This document shows, in pieces, positions 1 through 8,171 of a DNA stretch of 64,000 nucleotides. Source of the DNA: Fidelibacterota bacterium (GTDB taxonomy: Bacteria; Fidelibacterota; Marinisomatia; SCGC-AAA003-L08; GCA-2689995); NCBI GenBank assembly GCA_002689995.1, contig NZIV01000070.1:16091-80090 (forward strand). The letters run 5' to 3'. How positions within the stretch are numbered: position 1 is the first letter of the stretch; the number at the start of each line of letters is the position of its first letter. A program made the position numbers and the translations under genes. Under the pieces are notes generated by a model. It ran no database searches and was not told the DNA's origin. It was given only the letters and a program-made list of their open reading frames with translations.

Positions 1-2
1 AT

Positions 3-398
3 ATTAAAGCAATTATAAAAAAATTAAAATTAAAATTTTACGTAAGTGTAAAACCTTTTGAGGGTAAAAGTACATGGGAGTTAGGAAAGTATAGAGTTTT
101 AAAAATATATCCCAAAAAGTGGATATTCTTTAGAAAGAAATTATGCTGTGATTTATTTGTTTATTATAAAGGTGAATATAATGGGGAAGAAGTCTATAAA
201 TATGTTGTTTGGGGTAAAAATGCATTTCATAAAAAGGAGTATTTTGTAAAGACCAAATTAATAGATTTTTATGATAAAATAATTAATATTCCAAATAATT
301 CTGAATCTTTTCTAGAAGTCAAATATGGAAAGGATTGGAATATCCCAAAAGAAATATGGAACGTTGCATTAGATGACGGGTCAATTGTTAGGTCTTAA
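3..398 (+). CDS. LicD-family protein, C-terminal part (5' end outside window)
   Basis: This partial reading frame is open from the window edge and is not in the ORF track. Its 131 visible residues end with 'PNNSESFLEVKYGKDWNIP', preceded by 'IDFYD'. This is the typical C-terminus of LicD/fukutin-type nucleotidyltransferase-fold proteins (pattern V/IPxxxxxxLxxxYGxDWxxP). Family members add phosphocholine or related phospho-substituents to cell-surface glycans. The catalytic N-terminus lies outside the window, so activity cannot be judged. Its stop overlaps the start of the next gene by 26 bases, which suggests translational coupling within the sialic-acid cluster that follows. Confidence 0.7.
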   Translation: MKAIIKKLKLKFYVSVKPFEGKSTWELGKYRVLKIYPKKWIFFRKKLCCDLFVYYKGEYNGEEVYKYVVWGKNAFHKKEYFVKTKLIDFYDKIINIPNNSESFLEVKYGKDWNIPKEIWNVALDDGSIVRS

Positions 399-996
399 TT
401 CAATTCTAATTATTGGTAATAGTCCATCAATACAAAACTTTAATCTAGGAAGTAAAATTGATCAGTTTGAGAATATCGCACGCATTAATAATTTTAAAAC
501 TGTTGGATATGAGAAGTATATTGGCTCTAAGACTTCAATATGGTCAAATGGTGCTAATCAGAATCTAATCAAAAGGACAGAGAAATTTAAAAGTACTATA
601 GTATTTATTCCGCCAAATATACTGAATGAAAAAGGGAATTTAATTCATAAAAGAATTAAAAAAAGGTTGGGTTTAATAAATAGTAATTATGATTTAATTC
701 CAATTGAAAAAATGAAATCTTATGAAAAAAAGTGTGATTGTTCTCGAATTACAACAGGAACAAATACAATATTATGGGCAATAGAAAATTTTGAAAAAGT
801 TGTAATTCATGGATTCGATTTTTTTCAAAATGGTAAAGAACATTATTTTGATGGTAAGTTAAAAAGATGGCTTTTTAATCATAAATGGATGAAGAAAGGT
901 GGAAAACATAATTTAATTCAGGAAAAAAAGTATATTGAAAAATTACTAGAAAATGGAGAAATTATTCAATTAAAGGATATGAAATTTGCTAATTGA
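373..996 (+). CDS. GT29-type sialyltransferase-like glycosyltransferase
   Basis: A 207-aa protein in which all four animal sialyltransferase motifs (family GT29) can be found. Motif L spans about residues 11-58 ('ILIIGNSPSIQNFNLG', 'ARINNF', 'GYEKYIGSKT'). Motif S spans about 126-151 ('ITTGTNTILWA', then 'VVIHGFDFF'). Motif III is 'HYFD' at 157-160. Motif VS (H-x4-E) is 'HNLIQE' at 179-184. In the family, the enzyme transfers sialic acid from CMP-sialate to a glycan. The protein is shorter than animal enzymes and lacks an N-terminal membrane anchor, so a cytosolic, glycan-cluster role is likely. It is followed directly by CMP-sialate synthetase and nonulosonate synthase genes, which could supply its donor. 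The acceptor cannot be told from sequence. The start ATG overlaps the LicD-like gene. Confidence 0.75.
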   Translation: MTGQLLGLNSILIIGNSPSIQNFNLGSKIDQFENIARINNFKTVGYEKYIGSKTSIWSNGANQNLIKRTEKFKSTIVFIPPNILNEKGNLIHKRIKKRLGLINSNYDLIPIEKMKSYEKKCDCSRITTGTNTILWAIENFEKVVIHGFDFFQNGKEHYFDGKLKRWLFNHKWMKKGGKHNLIQEKKYIEKLLENGEIIQLKDMKFAN

Positions 997-1666
997 TACA
1001 ATAGTAATTATACCAGCAAGGGGTGGAAGTAAAGGTATTCCAGGTAAAAATATCAAATTATTTAATGGTATTCCTTTAATTAATTATTCAATTAAATATG
1101 CCTTAAGTGTAATTCCTAATAACCAAATTTATATCTCTACTGATTCTGAAGAAATAAAAGATATAGTTTATGAATTTGGTGTCAAAACAATTGATCGTCC
1201 AGATGAAATTTCAGGAGATATAGCTACTACAGAAAGTGCTATATCTCATGTTCTAAGTTCTATTGATATAAAGCCAAAGAATATTGTTCTACTTCAAGCA
1301 ACAAGTCCATTACGGCCAAAGAATAGTTTAAAAACACTTATTCAATATTTTGAAGAAAATGATTTTGATTCACTTTTAACTATTAGTTCGACGCATCGTT
1401 TTTTTTGGGAATTAGATGGAAAAAATGCTTTACCGCATTATGATTTTGAAAATAGGCCTCGAAGGCAAGATATGAAGGAAGCTGAGATGAAATATATTGA
1501 AAATGGATCTGTATATATGTTTTCTTACAATCATTTTATTGAATATAATAACAGGCTTGGTGGTAAAATAGGATATTATATTTTTCCTGAAGAATGTGCA
1601 TTTGAAATAGATTCAATAAGTGATTGGATAGCACTTGAACAAATCGCAAAATTAAATAAATATTAA
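986..1666 (+). CDS. neuA: CMP-N-acylneuraminate (sialate) cytidylyltransferase
   Basis: A 226-aa enzyme expected to activate a nonulosonic acid with CTP to give the CMP-sugar donor. The N-terminal nucleotide-binding signature 'PARGGSKGIPGKN' is at residues 10-22, followed by 'LLQATSPLRP' and the 'ENGSVYMF' segment typical of NeuA-like rather than KdsB-like synthetases. Size is normal for the catalytic domain alone. The likely start is TTG at 986, because no in-frame ATG precedes the conserved N-terminus. It overlaps the end of the sialyltransferase gene by 11 bases. The substrate could be Neu5Ac, KDN or legionaminic/pseudaminic-type acids; sequence alone does not separate these. Confidence 0.85.
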   Translation: MLIDTIVIIPARGGSKGIPGKNIKLFNGIPLINYSIKYALSVIPNNQIYISTDSEEIKDIVYEFGVKTIDRPDEISGDIATTESAISHVLSSIDIKPKNIVLLQATSPLRPKNSLKTLIQYFEENDFDSLLTISSTHRFFWELDGKNALPHYDFENRPRRQDMKEAEMKYIENGSVYMFSYNHFIEYNNRLGGKIGYYIFPEECAFEIDSISDWIALEQIAKLNKY

Positions 1667-1669
1667 AAA

Positions 1670-2725
1670 ATGAAGAGAAATTTTATATTACCAAATAATA
1701 CTTTAGATAATAATTCTTCAGCATTCATAATAGCTGAAATTGGTATTAATCATCAGGGTAGCATTGATATTGCAAAAAAATTAATTTTACAGGCAAAAGA
1801 CTGTGGCGCTAATGCTGTAAAATTTCAAAAGAGGTCAATTTCTAGAATCTTAACTAAAGAAGGTTTAGAAATGCCATATAAAAATAGAAATAGTTTTGGT
1901 AAAACTTATGGAGAGCATAAATATGCTTTAGAATTATCTAAGGATGATTATAGAGAATTAAAGAAATTTACTGATAATCTTGGACTACTTTTCTCAGCTT
2001 CTGGATGGGATGAAGAAAGTATAGATTTCTTAATGGAAATTGATGTCCCATTTTTTAAAATGGCATCTGCTGATTTATCTAATTTCCCATTATTAGAGCA
2101 TACGGCTAAAACGGGAAAACCAATTATTCTCTCTACTGGTATGGCAGACATGGAATTAGTTAAAAAAGCTGTAGATTTGGTCTCAAAGTTCAATTCCAAT
2201 ATTGCAATTTTACAATGTACTTCAACTTATCCTGCTCAGTTTAATGAAATTAATTTAAATGTAATAAGAACTTACTTAGATATATTTCCTAAATATGTAA
2301 TTGGATATTCTGGGCATGAATTAGGAATTGCTATCTCAGGAGTTGCTGTTGCACTTGGTGCAAAAATTATAGAAAGACACTTTACATTAGACAGAACAAT
2401 GAAAGGTGGTGACCATGCAGCTTCATTAGAGCCACACGGTTTTTCAAAAATGGTAAGAGATATTCGTCATATAGAAGGTGCAATGGGTATTAGAGAAAAA
2501 GAATTACAAGAATCTGAAAAACCAATTTTTAAAAAATTAGCAAAAAGTATAGTAACATCTAAAAATATAAAAAAAGGTGAGAAAATTAAGTCTGATATGC
2601 TAACAACAAAAGGTCCTGGTAGTGGTATTTCTCCTACTAAGTTTAATGATATTATCGGTAAATCTTTGAATAAAGATGTCTCAATTGATGTGATAATTAA
2701 AGATGAAGATATAATTTGGAGTTAA
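1670..2725 (+). CDS. neuB: N-acylneuraminate (9-phosphate) synthase, NeuB/NANS family
   Basis: A 351-aa enzyme that condenses phosphoenolpyruvate with an N-acylmannosamine or its 6-phosphate. Visible motifs are 'IAEIGINHQG' (residues 21-30), 'VKFQKR', 'FFKMASAD', 'GYSGHELGIAIS' (around 211) and 'HAASLEP' (around 250). A C-terminal SAF/antifreeze-like domain (about 285-351) begins near 'KSIVTSKNIKKGEKI'. Segments such as 'KTYGEHKYALELS' and 'KGGDHAASLEP' resemble, from memory, the animal sialate-9-phosphate synthase (NANS) more than classical bacterial NeuB. Together with the phosphatase encoded 2 bases downstream, this suggests a 9-phosphate product. No 2-epimerase (NeuC-like) gene is in the window. 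The start is ATG, 3 bases after the neuA stop. Confidence 0.87.
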   Translation: MKRNFILPNNTLDNNSSAFIIAEIGINHQGSIDIAKKLILQAKDCGANAVKFQKRSISRILTKEGLEMPYKNRNSFGKTYGEHKYALELSKDDYRELKKFTDNLGLLFSASGWDEESIDFLMEIDVPFFKMASADLSNFPLLEHTAKTGKPIILSTGMADMELVKKAVDLVSKFNSNIAILQCTSTYPAQFNEINLNVIRTYLDIFPKYVIGYSGHELGIAISGVAVALGAKIIERHFTLDRTMKGGDHAASLEPHGFSKMVRDIRHIEGAMGIREKELQESEKPIFKKLAKSIVTSKNIKKGEKIKSDMLTTKGPGSGISPTKFNDIIGKSLNKDVSIDVIIKDEDIIWS

Positions 2726-2726
2726 T

Positions 2727-3212
2727 GTGTCAATTTCTAAAAAAGCAAAAAAAATAAAATTAATTGGTACAGATATTGATGGTGTTTGGACAAATGGTAC
2801 TATGTTTTATTCACCAAATGGTGACTATATGAAGGCTTTTTCAACTTATGATGGTATGGCCGTCGAAGTCTTAAAAGAAGCTGGTTTAGATGTTCTAATT
2901 ATGACTGGTGAAAATTCTGAAATGGTTCGTAAAAGAGCGGAAAAACTAAATATTAATAAAGTTTACCTAGGTGAGAAAGAAAAGCTTAAACGGCTAAAAT
3001 ATATTTGTTCTCGATTTGAATATGAATTAGATGAAATTGCTTATATAGGTGATGATATAAATGATTTTGAAGTTTTGAAAGTTGTTGGTTTATCTGCAAT
3101 GCCATCCTCAAGCCCAGTATTACATAAGTTCACTCCAGATATAGTTACAAATCGAGGAGGTGGTGAGGGTGCTTTTAGAGAATTTGTAGAAGAAATTTTA
3201 GCTTATCATTAA
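2727..3212 (+). CDS. C0-type HAD phosphatase (KdsC-like), probable nonulosonate-9-phosphate phosphatase
   Basis: A 161-aa capless HAD phosphatase. The nucleophile motif is 'GTDIDGVWTNG', with catalytic Asp pair 16/18. Motif II lies near 'IMTGENSE', and motif III 'YIGDDINDFE' is toward the C-terminus. KdsC enzymes usually have Arg after the motif II Gly ('TGR'); here it is Glu62, with Lys at 73. As I recall, the KDN-9-phosphate phosphatase of Bacteroides thetaiotaomicron has the same Glu/Lys pair with the same 11-residue spacing. Its position next to neuA and neuB supports dephosphorylation of a sialate-9-phosphate rather than KDO-8-phosphate. The start is GTG at 2727, one base after the neuB stop codon. 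It is the last gene of the plus-strand cluster. Confidence 0.78.
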   Translation: MSISKKAKKIKLIGTDIDGVWTNGTMFYSPNGDYMKAFSTYDGMAVEVLKEAGLDVLIMTGENSEMVRKRAEKLNINKVYLGEKEKLKRLKYICSRFEYELDEIAYIGDDINDFEVLKVVGLSAMPSSSPVLHKFTPDIVTNRGGGEGAFREFVEEILAYH

Positions 3213-3213
3213 A

Positions 3214-3390
3214 TTAATTTAACAAATACATCATCAATCCATAAACTAAAAAACTAAAAAACATCATTGCTAAAATATAAATTTGATATTTCATTTTAGT
3301 CCACCCATATTTCTTCTGACTAAATTCATGCCATAGCACTATAAAAGTCGCTAAAATTAAAATAATAAAAAACACCCATATCATATCCAT
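3214..3390 (-). CDS. small two-helix membrane protein, unknown function
   Basis: A 58-aa reading frame, too short for the ORF track. It begins MDMIWVFFIILILATFIVLW (helix 1, about residues 4-20), has a polar cytosolic-type loop 'HEFSQKKYGWTKMKYQ', and a second hydrophobic helix (about 38-56). This alternating hydrophobic/polar layout with a Lys-rich loop is what a real small membrane protein looks like. An AGGA-like ribosome binding site lies about 11 bases before the ATG. It sits downstream of the MORN_2 gene on the same strand with a 220-base gap and converges with the sialate cluster. No family was recognised. Confidence 0.5.
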   Translation of the reverse strand: MDMIWVFFIILILATFIVLWHEFSQKKYGWTKMKYQIYILAMMFFSFLVYGLMMYLLN

Positions 3391-3610
3391 GAATTTTAAT
3401 TTTCCTATTTATGTTTACTTGAATTTATTCCAAGATGATTCTCAATCTGGTTAATTTGACCTTAGTGTTTTGATTTGTGTTGTCATTTTGATAAATAAAA
3501 TTACAAAAGAACTTTCAAATTAAACAGACGAAAGTAGTTCCGATTATAAATCTAATAAAAATTAGAAGTAAATTTTGATTAAAATAAATATTAATTGAAT
3601 TAATCATTTA

Positions 3611-4237
3611 TTAATCCTCATATAATTTTTCAACCTGAACTCGTCCATCTTCTCCATACCATATCCACTCACCTACTTTTTTAGAGTCTATATATTGACC
3701 ATGAGCCAAAATTTTTCCGTTTTCATGGTATTCAACATACTTGCCTTGAATTAATCCATTTTTATAGTATTTTTTGGATTTCAAATTACCACTAGAATAA
3801 AATTCTGAACATAATCCAGTCTCATTTCCAGGTTTTGGATTACCTACAATTTGTAATGTTCCAGTCTCATTAAACCATTTTAATTGATTTTTAACTTCAC
3901 CATTAGCATATGTTACTTCAGTTTTTAAATTCCCATTTTGATAGAATTCTGTCCAAGTACCTTCTCTTTTTGAATTTTTATAATATTCTTTTTGTTTGAT
4001 TTTAGAATTATCGTGGTAATATTCCCAATAACCTGTTTTTACACCTTTATCAAAACTACCTCTTGATTTTAATGTTCCTTTTTCATGAAACGTTTTCCAG
4101 ACGCCATTTTTTTTTCCTTTAGAAACTTTTCCAATTATCATAATATTGCCATTTTTATAATTTAACTGGTGTACTCCATTTTTAAGTTTTGTTTCTTTAC
4201 TTTTTAAAAAAAAGTTTATTACATCTCCAAATCCCAT
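3611..4237 (-). CDS. MORN_2 repeat protein (YwqK-like)
   Basis: A 208-aa protein built mainly of MORN_2-type repeats with the pattern 'xGxWxxxHxxGxLKxxGxFxxGxKxGxWxxYHxN'. At least seven units are visible, for example 'GVWKTFHEKGTLKSRGSF', 'GYWEYYHDN', 'GTWTEFYQNGNLKTEV' and 'GKYVEYHENGKILAHG'. Such proteins are often labelled YwqK antitoxin-like, but no toxin partner is seen here and the repeats are generally structural. No signal peptide is apparent; the N-terminus 'MGFGDVINFFLKSKETK' is only mildly hydrophobic. The gene starts 9 bases after the stop of the selenoprotein candidate on the same strand, so the two are probably co-transcribed. Confidence 0.75.
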   Translation of the reverse strand: MGFGDVINFFLKSKETKLKNGVHQLNYKNGNIMIIGKVSKGKKNGVWKTFHEKGTLKSRGSFDKGVKTGYWEYYHDNSKIKQKEYYKNSKREGTWTEFYQNGNLKTEVTYANGEVKNQLKWFNETGTLQIVGNPKPGNETGLCSEFYSSGNLKSKKYYKNGLIQGKYVEYHENGKILAHGQYIDSKKVGEWIWYGEDGRVQVEKLYED

Positions 4238-4246
4238 TAAAGCTCC

Positions 4247-4816
4247 TCACTCGTTTATTAATTGGTCAATTGTAGAAGATATCTCTAAATAAAAATAATC
4301 ATTTTGCATGTTAGTTAAATTTTTTTTATCATACAAAAACCCAAATTTATCAATTATAAATAAATCTCTATTCATTGCATCAAATTTATCCCATGTTTTA
4401 TTCTCTGATTTATCTTTTACCCAAGGTGTAACCTTATTATCGGAAAGAATTTGATTTATAGGTAAAGAATTATTTTTACCTACTCCAATCAGGATAGTAT
4501 TTGTAAATCCAGAATCTTCGTCAATTTTTTCTTCATAAATTTCATATAATTGGCCGAACCGGTCAATACAAGTATTTCATGTTTCATTTGATGTAAAATA
4601 AATAAGAACAACTTTCCCATTATAATTCTGAGGACCAATGAGATTTCCATAAGTTGATGATATTGCATTAATATCCTGCAAAGAAAAAAACAAACTATCA
4701 CCAATTGCAAATGGAATTATTATATCCTCTTCATACTGAATGGAATCACATGAATATATGATAATAGTTAATAGGAAAATAATGATTCCATGTATAAAAG
4801 AATAAAACTTTTTCAT
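4247..4816 (-). CDS. candidate selenoprotein: thioredoxin-fold (SelP/TlpA-like) lipoprotein with UxxC redox motif
   Basis: The ORF track stops this gene at 79 aa (4577-4816). The same frame stays open for 109 more codons past a TGA at 4577-4579, giving 189 aa with the TGA at residue 80. The N-terminus is a lipoprotein signal ('IIIFLLTIIIYSC'). Then comes the thioredoxin-fold strand 'GKVVLIYFTSNET', followed by TGA-N-T-C, so the TGA falls where the first Cys of CxxC belongs and the second Cys is kept. The part after the TGA is a sensible redoxin C-terminus ('TPWVKDKSENKTWDKF', 'RDLFIIDKFGFLY'). From memory it resembles the N-terminal domain of selenoprotein P. A SECIS-like hairpin follows the TGA. 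The alternative is a Cys-to-stop nonsense mutation or sequencing error. It is co-directional with the MORN_2 gene, 9 bases apart. Confidence 0.7.
4549..4567 (-). promoter_or_regulatory. putative bacterial SECIS hairpin after the in-frame TGA
   Basis: On the minus strand, ATTGACCGGTTCGGCCAAT starts 9 bases after the TGA at 4577-4579. It folds as AUUG/CAAU, one A-C mismatch, then CCG/CGG with a GUU apical loop (or a GGUUC loop if the last G-C pair opens). The loop G lies 17-18 bases after UGA. This meets the usual bacterial SECIS description: an apical loop G among the first loop bases, roughly 16-37 bases after UGA, and a loop like the GGUC of E. coli fdhF. The fold was done by eye. Confidence 0.55.
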
Positions 4817-4850
4817 AAATTACTAAAAAATTATACCTTCAATAATATTA

Positions 4851-4887
4851 TTTAAAAAAAGTCGTTCATATGAGCAGCTTTTTTAAA
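4851..4887 (-). terminator. probable intrinsic terminator of gdhA
   Basis: Between gdhA and the lipoprotein gene, an A-tract plus G (AAAAAAG) pairs with CTTTTTT across an inner imperfect hairpin (GTTC-ATAT-GAGC). Read on the minus strand the structure ends in a run of seven T, as expected for termination of gdhA. It is close to symmetric, so it could also act on the plus strand. Confidence 0.5.
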
Positions 4888-4897
4888 TAAATATCTG

Positions 4898-6634
<1,737 letters not shown>

Positions 6635-8026
6635 ATGATAAAACTAATTTTAGTAATTATATTTAGCTTAATATTATCTCAGGAATTTATAACAGAATAT
6701 CTTGTTATTAATGAAGATACACTTGATAACTTTGTATATCAATTACCCTTATCTTTAGATAGTCCTGCACCTTTAATTGTTGTATTTCATCAATGGGGAG
6801 GTTCTGCAATATCTACAATTGGTACTGAATTTGATAACCAAGCTTTTGCTCGTGGATGGTACTTTTTATCTCCATGGGGTGGCTCTTCAAATAATTATAA
6901 TCATCAACAGGCACAATATTTATGGGAACAAGAAATATTATGGATGATGGAACGATTTAATATTGATTCTAAGAGAATTTATATGGTTGGAGGGTCAATG
7001 GGAGGTGCCTCTGGGGCAATTTATGCTAATAATCATTTAGATCCAAATAAGCCAATGGTTGCTGCAACAGCATCTGCATCTGGTATTTTAGACTGCGAAA
7101 GAAGATATTATGAAATGAATGGAAATAATAGTATGACTGAATGGTTTGGTGGATCACCTGAAGAAGTACCTTTTGAATACCATAGGAATAGTGCAGTATT
7201 TTTTGGAGATAGTAATCATAGTATGCACAAAAATCTAATTAATACACCTTTATATTTAGATTTTGGGGCGACTGAACCACATAGAGGACATGCAGAAGAC
7301 TTATATAATTTGCTTTTAGGTGAACATGATAATATGTGGATTGAAACAAGCTCATTAAATGGGCATGGATTTCCAGTAATTGATGAAGTACATGTTTGTG
7401 ATTGGTTCTCTCAATTCGAGTTAGTTACAAATCCAAATATAGTAAATGTGAATTTAGATGAACCAGGTAGAGCTTATTGGGCTGAAGCCATAAACATAGA
7501 AAACGAAAGAAATTTTATAAAATTATTTGTTGAAAAAGAATTTGAAGATTTTATGGATATTGGTTATAATAATTTCACTCGAATTGAATTAAATAATTAT
7601 GAGAATTCTGATTCATTATTATTACATATTATTGATTTCAAAGTTGATTTCTTACAAATTAATTGTAATTATGAATTAAGTAATTTAAATATTGGAATTA
7701 CTGGTCCTCTGATAAACTTTGTTGAATATTATGAAGTTTCTACTCCTGTATTAACTCAACAATTTAATGTTCAAAATGGGATAATATGGACGAATAGTGA
7801 TGATTTAGGATTTGAAGATTTTGTGAATAATTACCGTTTTTATTATTCTGTAAATGATATTAACTTTGATTTTATTTGGGATGTTACTGATATAATATTA
7901 ACTTCAAATCATATTCTTGGAAATGAAATATTAAATGAGTATCAACTGAGTTTTGCAGATTTAAATCAAGACTATTTAATTAATATAATTGATATCTTAT
8001 TTATAGTTGATTTAGTCATAAACTAG
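6635..8026 (+). CDS. secreted alpha/beta-hydrolase (PHB depolymerase/feruloyl-esterase-like) with dockerin-like tail
   Basis: A 463-aa exported protein. The signal peptide is 'MIKLILVIIFSLILSQ'. The hydrolase domain (about residues 25-270) has an oxyanion-type 'FHQWGG' (51-56), a nucleophile elbow 'GGSMGG' with Ser121, and a probable catalytic His in 'GHGFP'. This layout matches LpqC/PHB-depolymerase-like esterases, with substrate unknown. A middle beta-rich domain follows. The C-terminus carries two dockerin-like Ca-binding repeats, 'FDFIWDVTDIILTSNHIL' and 'ADLNQDYLINIIDIL', of the kind also found on the protease at 13.2-14.3 kb and the protein at 57-59 kb. The tail suggests attachment to a surface scaffold or sorting. 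It is a single gene flanked by minus-strand genes. Confidence 0.75.
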   Translation: MIKLILVIIFSLILSQEFITEYLVINEDTLDNFVYQLPLSLDSPAPLIVVFHQWGGSAISTIGTEFDNQAFARGWYFLSPWGGSSNNYNHQQAQYLWEQEILWMMERFNIDSKRIYMVGGSMGGASGAIYANNHLDPNKPMVAATASASGILDCERRYYEMNGNNSMTEWFGGSPEEVPFEYHRNSAVFFGDSNHSMHKNLINTPLYLDFGATEPHRGHAEDLYNLLLGEHDNMWIETSSLNGHGFPVIDEVHVCDWFSQFELVTNPNIVNVNLDEPGRAYWAEAINIENERNFIKLFVEKEFEDFMDIGYNNFTRIELNNYENSDSLLLHIIDFKVDFLQINCNYELSNLNIGITGPLINFVEYYEVSTPVLTQQFNVQNGIIWTNSDDLGFEDFVNNYRFYYSVNDINFDFIWDVTDIILTSNHILGNEILNEYQLSFADLNQDYLINIIDILFIVDLVIN

Positions 8027-8171
8027 AAACTTTATTAATTATAAATTTATATAATAATATAGTGCAAACTATCTGCTATGGATTATTATACCAAGAAGCT
8101 ATTTATATTTTAACTATCTGCTGACTCCTATTTAAAATTTTATTATACAAGCAAATTAATAATTATATAAT

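Noticed and set aside
1948-2199. Antisense 83-aa ORF within neuB, and the many similar antisense ORFs in the giants
   Set aside because: They lie opposite clear genes, lack conserved motifs and have His/Tyr/Leu-rich compositions typical of reverse-strand shadows.
4489-4710. 73-aa minus-strand ORF in the track
   Set aside because: It is an out-of-frame shadow across the TGA region; the real frame is 4247-4816.
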